Of a DNA stretch of 64,000 bases, positions 58,761 through 64,000 are shown piece after piece. The notes under the pieces are model-generated. The model was not told the origin of the DNA, made no database searches, and saw nothing but the letters and a program-made list of their open reading frames with translations. Both the position numbers and the translations under genes were made by a program. Each line of letters begins with the position of its first letter. Position 1 is the first letter of the stretch. The DNA comes from Zygnema cylindricum (Eukaryota; Streptophyta; Zygnematophyceae; Zygnematales; Zygnemataceae). The stretch spans positions 1-64,000 of the forward strand of contig JBBHKE010003348.1 in NCBI GenBank assembly GCA_037447655.1. The letters run 5' to 3'.

Positions 58761-59041
58761 GTGTCTTCACACGTACGGCGTAGGAAAAAAATTGGGCACC
58801 TGTCGGCAAGGTGGAAGACGAAAAAAGAAACGACATTTCTGTGCGACAGCGAAAGGTATTTTAGGGTTTCGACACGTCGACAATGTGGCGTACGGACATT
58901 ACGAAGTCACAAAATTTGTACAACGTGCGGAGAGACGCCTCAAATTGAAGCCGAGTGGAAGTTTCGCCTCATTTTGTGTACCACTTCATTTATCACATTG
59001 TCTCGTACACGTCTACATATGTCACCTTTTTAAGTAACAAG

Positions 59042-59700
59042 TTAGGGTATGGCCCCATGTGGCTAAGTTTGGCTTTTTTTCTGTCGTTTTCCTTTCAAAC
59101 TTAGCGTCGAACTGCCTAAGCTGCGACCGTACGACGAAATCGCAAATTTGTATAGTACAATTTGCGTCATTCTCTAACTTAGGATGTACGAAAATTTGTC
59201 GTATTGCTTTTTTTCGACACACTGTCACGTCATCGTCAAACTTATCATAAAACACATCGGCAATGTGTTTTAAGCTAAGTAAAATCCGTTTACACCAATA
59301 GGAAAACAATTTTTCACGTGTGAAATTTTTTCAAATTTTTTTGACGAAAAAAAGTAGAGGGTTGTTGCATTTTGTCCGGTACTGTAGTACTTTGTACGGT
59401 TTTTTTTGCAGGGGTCGGTTTTTTTTTGCAGGGGTCTCGATGCTGCAGTGTCATTTCACGTAAAGTTGAAAAATTTGCGAAGGTGAAAAATCTGCGAAGT
59501 CATGGCGGAAATCTGCGAAGTCATGGCGGCCGGACAGGCGAGGTTTACGCAAAGGCATGTTTACTGCCACGGCTGCAAGGCTCTACGTCTACGATGTCAC
59601 GCAATGACACGCGACATGCCAAACCGTTTCAAAAATTACGATGTGTCTTGCGACGCTTCAAAAAGTTTCGAAAAAATACGGTGCGGCAAAGACAAATTGT
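59042..59700 (+). repeat. Repeat family R2, copy 2
   Basis: Starts TTAGGGTATGGCCCCATGTGG. Strong match to 63263-63850 through TGCGACCGTACGACGAAATC and CGTCATTCTCTAACTTAGGA, and again at GGGGTCTCGATGC / CATTTCACG. It includes a tandem GCGAAGTCATGGCGG(A/C) duplication near 59496-59530. Confidence 0.7.
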
Positions 59701-59881
59701 AGTTTTATAGCCAATGTACCCTTGTGCGGGATACATAAGAGAGCTCTAACTATGAATTCGAACACTGCTGACATACGCAGTTGTTATGGGCACTGCCAAC
59801 AGTGGCATATGTTAAACAGAAACGGCGTGGCATAAAAAAGCTTTGAAAAACTTCGCAGCGTTCTGTGTAGCATTAAAAACT

Positions 59882-59891
59882 NNNNNNNNNN
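59882..59891. other. Assembly gap (10 N)
   Basis: Ten undetermined bases inside the repeat nest. The true length of missing sequence is unknown, and repeat order around it should be treated with care. Confidence 0.99.
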
Positions 59892-60635
59892 AACAGTTCT
59901 GTCCCAAAAGTCGACTGCACCGTCATAAACTAAGCTGCGCTACTGATTGCTTTGGGGCGTTTTCAATCTTCTGCCGAACGATCCTCCCTGCAAACTCGCG
60001 TGTTAGGGTTTCACGGCTGCCGCCGTACCGTACGACGGTTCCTAGAAACTTCCTTCGATGATATTTTCGTCCTTAAGGGAACGCGTTCAGTACAAAAGTA
60101 CAATTATCCGTACACAAAAGTCTGACCACTAAATGCTCGCCAGCTCCCATACTTGTCACGTCACAGCCGCTCAAGTGCGGATATATTCGGAAGGTATTGC
60201 CACGTCAGCCTAAGGTTCTGACTCATTATTTTGAACGGCATAAATAATCCAGAAAGTTCAGGAACTTTGCGGGGTTTCGTTAGTCATCGCGTCGAATCAA
60301 ATACTGCCACGTCAGCTGAAAACCCTGTCTTGACAATGATTTGTCACGTCACATAATTGACGGAATTGGCACATCGACAAACGTTCCTTATATTTTTATG
60401 CCACGATAGTCGAGAAGATTCTCTATCCAAGCTTTCGCGTAAATGTCACGTAACGCCGTGTCATTAACGGCACTTAAGTCGCATGTTAACTGTTACAGTC
60501 TATTTAAAACCTGGGGAATGATAAATCCACCCCTGGTAAATAATCAAAAGTACGATGAGTCACAAAATGGACGAGCGATGCCAACCATCCACGTGGTACA
60601 GGTCATGCTGCCTTGGGACAAGGTGGACGCGAATA

Positions 60636-61050
60636 AGGGTACTTTCGCATGTAACCGAAACTTAGTCTTGCTACTTTGTTTTTTAGGGAAGATTCTCCGT
60701 ACGGATTTCAGAGCATTCGTATGTAAGGGTACGTCCCCATGTAAGCGATACTTTGAAAAAAAAAATTGGACTGTACTGTAGTGGAGTATTCCGTACTACT
60801 TTGAAAAGCGTCCCTATGTGCGAAAATGAAATCGGAACTTTAAAATGTGACGGGTGTAGATGTGGGTAACAACTTGCGGCGATTGGAAACGACCGCGAAA
60901 CTTACTATGATTGATGACGCACGCAAAATCTACTACGGTTGTAGACGTCTATAATTCACGCGGCAATTAGTGACGTCTCAAAAACTAACGACGGATGTAC
61001 ACGTCAACAATGACAAATGGTGTTCAACTGTTCACAACTCCCACGACATC
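60636..61050. repeat. R1-related termini and fragment
   Basis: AAGGGTACTTTCGCATGT (60636) and AAGGGTACGTCCCCATGT (60725) repeat the R1/R2 terminal word. From about 60820, GAAAATGAAATCGGAACTTT + GTGACGGGTGTAGATGTGGG matches the flank at 62136-62190. Confidence 0.6.
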
Positions 61051-61240
61051 ACGTGACATCGTGATGTTGACCGTCACGTGACATCGTGATGTTGACCGTG
61101 ACATTGTAGACATCAGACCACATCAGACCATCACTGTTCAACCTACTCCAACCCTACTACCACTGGCACACTCCTACCCTACTACCACTGTCACACTCTT
61201 ACCCTACTACCACTGTCACACTCTTACCCTACTACCACTG
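61051..61240. repeat. Three adjoining minisatellites
   Basis: CGTGACATCGTGATGTTGACCGT twice, CACATCAGACCAT twice, then about four units of a 25-bp repeat built on ACCCTACTACCACTGTCACA (to 61240). Confidence 0.85.
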
Positions 61241-61699
61241 TCCAGCTGATTCCTTTCCGCGTGCATGTTTTTACAAAACCAAGGAATTTTATGCTTCATA
61301 ATTTCTTCCTTTTCCACACCTGCTACCAAAACTTAATCTGTTGCGGAAAAGGTAATATGTACAGAAAAACTGTCAAAACCTTTTTAGTGAGGCTTTCACG
61401 ATATTTCATGCAATTTTCCCAAAAAAAAAAAAAAAAAAAAAAAACAAGAGATAATGATAAATAAATAAATTAAAAATATATATATATATGACACATAATA
61501 TAAATAAGGAAAAAATACCTTTTACGTTGTTGAAAAACGGCTCTTGTTCTATTATTTCGAGTTCTTGCCCAGCTAGCGTTCTGTTGACTCCTTATATTGA
61601 ATGTGAGAGAACAAGAGACATGGAGTGTGAGGGAGCGTGATAGTGGAAGTGGGAGAGAGTGTACGGTAGGTGGAGAGTGTACGCTAGAAGGAGGGAAGC

Positions 61700-62140
61700 T
61701 ACTCAGCGGATTTCACCTTGGGCGAAATGACGCTGGTTGGGAAAGACCCCTGGAAAAAAAAAAACGTACAGTTCGCAAAGCGACAAATTGTTTTTTTTTA
61801 TCCACCTAAAAATTTTCCACGCATGTGGCGCGTGCATGGGCCGTTTTGCATTCGTTGTTTGGGCGGTACTTCCTTTGAAATCACCTCGCGAGGTGATTTT
61901 TGATAAAGTTTTTTGACTGGCTGGATTCTCTTGCCCAGGGGTCGAAAAAAGGAAAACGCCAAAATTTGTTAATATGACGACAAACATGAAGTACATTCAA
62001 AGTATCGACTTGACGTTTGCTGTACTTTTCAAGACTTGAATATTTTGTACGGCTAAAGTTTTTCTCGTACGGAACTGCGTTTTGGGTGAAAACGACGAAA
62101 TAAAGTCGATACTTTAACACATGGGGACGTACCCTAAAGA
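61700..62140 (-). repeat. Repeat family R1, diverged copy
   Basis: On the minus strand it begins AGGGTACGTCCCCATGTGTT at 62137 and reaches the palindrome at 61897-61880. Beyond that only short matches remain. Confidence 0.55.
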
Positions 62141-62542
62141 AATGAAATCGTAACTTTAGATTGTGACGGATGTAGACGTGGGTGTAATTTGTGAAGATTG
62201 TAGACGCGTACAAAACTCGCGACAATTGATGACGTTTACAAAATAGAGATGGTTGTAGACGTCTAACTACTTGTGACGTTGTAGATGTTTAGGGTTCGTG
62301 ACATTTTGACGTCACGCATACTTATGATAGCGTCGACGTCACAAATTCCAAAACATTCCGCCATGGTTTACCGATTTTATTTTTTCGTCCACTCTCACTC
62401 TACTTGCCACCAAAATAAGCTAAAAGACAACCAAAAGAAATATTTTTTATAGATCTTTCATTTGATACCTTTCTTGCCTTTTTTCATTGCAAGAATTGTG
62501 AGATAGACGCGTTAGTGGGAGAAGGAGAGAGAGAGAGGTGAT

Positions 62543-62788
62543 TGTTGGAGAATTGTCCACTTTGGACTCCACACGTGTGTATCGCGCTGTAAGCTGGTTC
62601 GCCAGTGCGCCCTTTATAGCCGTATAAATTCGGTATTAGGCGCTTGCGTACACATCGGCCGGGTAGCTTAGTTGGTAGAGCTAGTGTACAGTTTACAGAG
62701 GTCCTGGGTTCGATCCCCGACTAAGCCATTTTCCAAAGTTAACACTTTGGCGCCCTTGCGATAAGTTGAATATTGCCGATTTCTAACA
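62543..62788 (+). mobile_element. Solo LTR-like element (TG...CA, 5-bp TSD) carrying a tRNA-like sequence
   Basis: A 246-bp insert starts TGTTGGAGAATTG and ends TTTCTAACA, so it has the TG...CA termini with short inverted ends expected of an LTR. It is flanked by GTGAT at 62538-62542 and 62789-62793. The related copy at 57758-58545 has the site without insertion. A TATAAAT box is at 62623-62629, followed by the tRNA-like segment 62657-62728. No coding sequence or second LTR lies in the window. A solo LTR or a TRIM/Cassandra-like miniature is the best reading. Confidence 0.82.
62657..62728 (+). tRNA. tRNA-like sequence (Pol III box A and B), probably not a functional tRNA
   Basis: Box A TAGCTTAGTTGG (62664-62675) fits TRGCNNAGYNGG, and box B GGTTCGATCC (62707-62716) fits GWTCRANNC. 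The D-arm pairs (GCTT/GAGC) and the T-arm pairs at three Watson-Crick positions plus a wobble. The acceptor (GGCCGGG with CTAAGCC) has two mismatches and a wobble, and the anticodon stem pairs poorly, so no anticodon can be assigned. It lies inside the LTR-like insert, which argues for a promoter-like or tRNA-derived sequence rather than a tRNA gene. Confidence 0.6.
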
Positions 62789-63262
62789 GTGATTCACGGA
62801 CTTCCCTTTTGCGAAATGGCGTCCGTTGGTTGAAACCCCCTCCACGGCCCCTATACGGAAAAAAGAGCACGAAAAAAAGTCAGGCACATGCTATAAACAT
62901 GCGGTGGGTTTTTTTTTTGGTACTCCGCGCTCAAAAATTGTGAAAAAATTCCGGCAAATGCGATAGAATCTACCTATTCGTTTACCTCGTGGAACTTTAT
63001 TTAAAATCACCTCGCGAGGTAATTTTTTATAAAGTTTGAAGATGAGCTGGAAGGAAGCGAAATTGGGTCGAAATGCGCTAGATGACAAACTACTTCGCGC
63101 AAGACGACAAATTGCAGTACATTTAAAGTTGTAAGGTAACGCATCTTGTGCAGTGTCAATTTTATTTTTTTGGTACGGCTGTGGATTTTCTCGTTATTTT
63201 ATAAGTTATGGAGGAAAACGACAAAAAATAACTGTAACTTTAGCACATGCGAAAGTACCCTA

Positions 63263-63850
63263 AGGGTATGTCCCCATGTGCATAGGTAAGGGTTTTTTCT
63301 ATTATTTTCCTGTAAAACTTAGCGCCGTAGTGCCTAAGTTGCAACCGTACGAAGGAGTCGCAAATTTGTAGGGTGCATTTTATGTCATCCTCGAATTTAG
63401 GACATATGAAAAATTGTCGTCTTATGTTTTTCGAGCCACTTCCAAGACAAAAAACATCATCTTCAAACTTACGTTTAAAACACATGCGCGATGTGGCTTA
63501 TAACTAGGTATTTTGGATAAACAAATATAAACATATATTCGCACTTGCAGTAATTTTCAAAAAATTTCATACGATTTCCAAGGATAAAGAAAAGTACAGA
63601 ATTCGCTATGTTTTGTCCGTTTGCGTTCTAATCGACGAAAAAAAGTGCACAATTTGTTTTGTTTTGTCGATTTTCGTCCAGTACGGATTTCTTTTTTTCA
63701 GGGGTCTTCAAATTCCGATGCCATTTCACGTTGACCGGATAGGAGACGCAAAGGCAAAGCGCCTCGTCTTCAACCGTGAAACGACACAGCTAGGAAGGAA
63801 GTACGTCTACAATGTCACGGTAAGACATGCGACTGTTGATATTTGAGTAT
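63263..63850 (+). repeat. Repeat family R2, copy 3
   Basis: Starts AAGGGTATGTCCCCATGTGC and parallels 59042-59700 and 56708-57250 through TTGCAACCGTACGAAGGAGT, CATCCTCGAATTTAGGACAT, AGGGGTCTTC and TACGTCTACAATGTCACG. Confidence 0.7.
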
Positions 63851-64000
63851 TTTATAGGTCTGTATTAGGATAGAAAAAGAGCTGAGGCGGTCTGCCTCTA
63901 ACTCCCCTTTCCAAGCCCCCATACTTGTTGTAGTCACTGAAGGCTGGATAGGGAGCTAGAGCCATGGCTGCCTAGACTCTCTAGAGAAGACAGGGGGTAA

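Larger units (their letters stand above)
62141..63262 (-). repeat. Repeat family R1, copy 2, interrupted by LTR
   Basis: Inverted relative of 57758-58545. Ends with GCACATGCGAAAGTACCCTTA-like sequence at 63243-63262, immediately followed by the start of R2 copy 3, so the two terminal words form an inverted pair. The LTR at 62543-62788 splits it. Confidence 0.8.

Noticed and set aside
62657-62728. Functional tRNA gene
   Set aside because: Acceptor and anticodon stems have too many mismatches and no anticodon can be set; it sits inside an LTR-like insertion.
57758-63265. CRISPR-like interpretation of repeated palindromes
   Set aside because: Only four copies, irregular spacing of 0.5-3.3 kb, both orientations, eukaryotic context.

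Overview
This is a nuclear genomic window from a photosynthetic eukaryote of the green (streptophyte) lineage. The evidence is a plastid ADP-glucose pyrophosphorylase large subunit, a thylakoid-lumen PsbP-domain protein with a bipartite transit peptide, a RUS/DUF647 protein, and plant-type telobox motifs (AAACCCTA). Genes are intron-rich with GT-AG introns and one GC-AG intron. I cannot name the species; a streptophyte alga or an early-diverging land plant is my inference. A 10-base N run at 59882-59891 marks an assembly gap.

Layout. 1-5010 (+): 3' half of a RUS/DUF647 gene with strongly pyrimidine/purine-skewed introns, followed by an 800-bp polypurine tract. 7394-15015 (-): eight-exon PsbP-domain gene with a small foldback element in its first intron. 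16934-20378 (+): four-exon BTB/POZ gene. 22218-24947 (+): six-exon conserved gene of unknown function with a disordered acidic/lysine-rich insert. About 26380-26867 (+): LINE-type reverse transcriptase remnant. 27747-34591 (-): fifteen-exon AGPase large-subunit gene carrying a 398-bp MITE with a perfect 10-bp target duplication. 35822-43684 (+): lariat-debranching enzyme DBR1, divergent from AGPase; several of its introns hold degenerate tandem copies of the adjacent exon edge. 46906-48617 (-): gene for a coiled-coil protein built of 25-residue repeats, broken by a 19-bp deletion. 50346-51896 (+): intronless membrane-anchored glycosyltransferase-like gene. About 54580-56570 (-): decayed LINE reverse transcriptase. 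56700-64000: a nest of two repeat families, a 46-bp palindrome family and a solo LTR that carries a tRNA-like Pol III promoter.

The genes do not form an operon or cluster. AGPase (starch synthesis), the PsbP-domain protein (thylakoid lumen) and RUS (plastid-associated or auxin/vitamin-B6 linked in plants) all point to a phototroph. DBR1 acts in intron-lariat turnover in the nucleus. All splice models for PsbP, AGPase, BTB and the unknown gene keep a continuous reading frame across every junction.

Most unusual signals: (1) DBR1 introns appear to have grown by repeated duplication of splice-junction segments; (2) a 246-bp TG...CA element with a 5-bp target duplication contains box A and box B of a tRNA promoter, and an empty-site copy lies in the same window; (3) four copies of a near-perfect 46-bp palindrome sit inside a repeat family.
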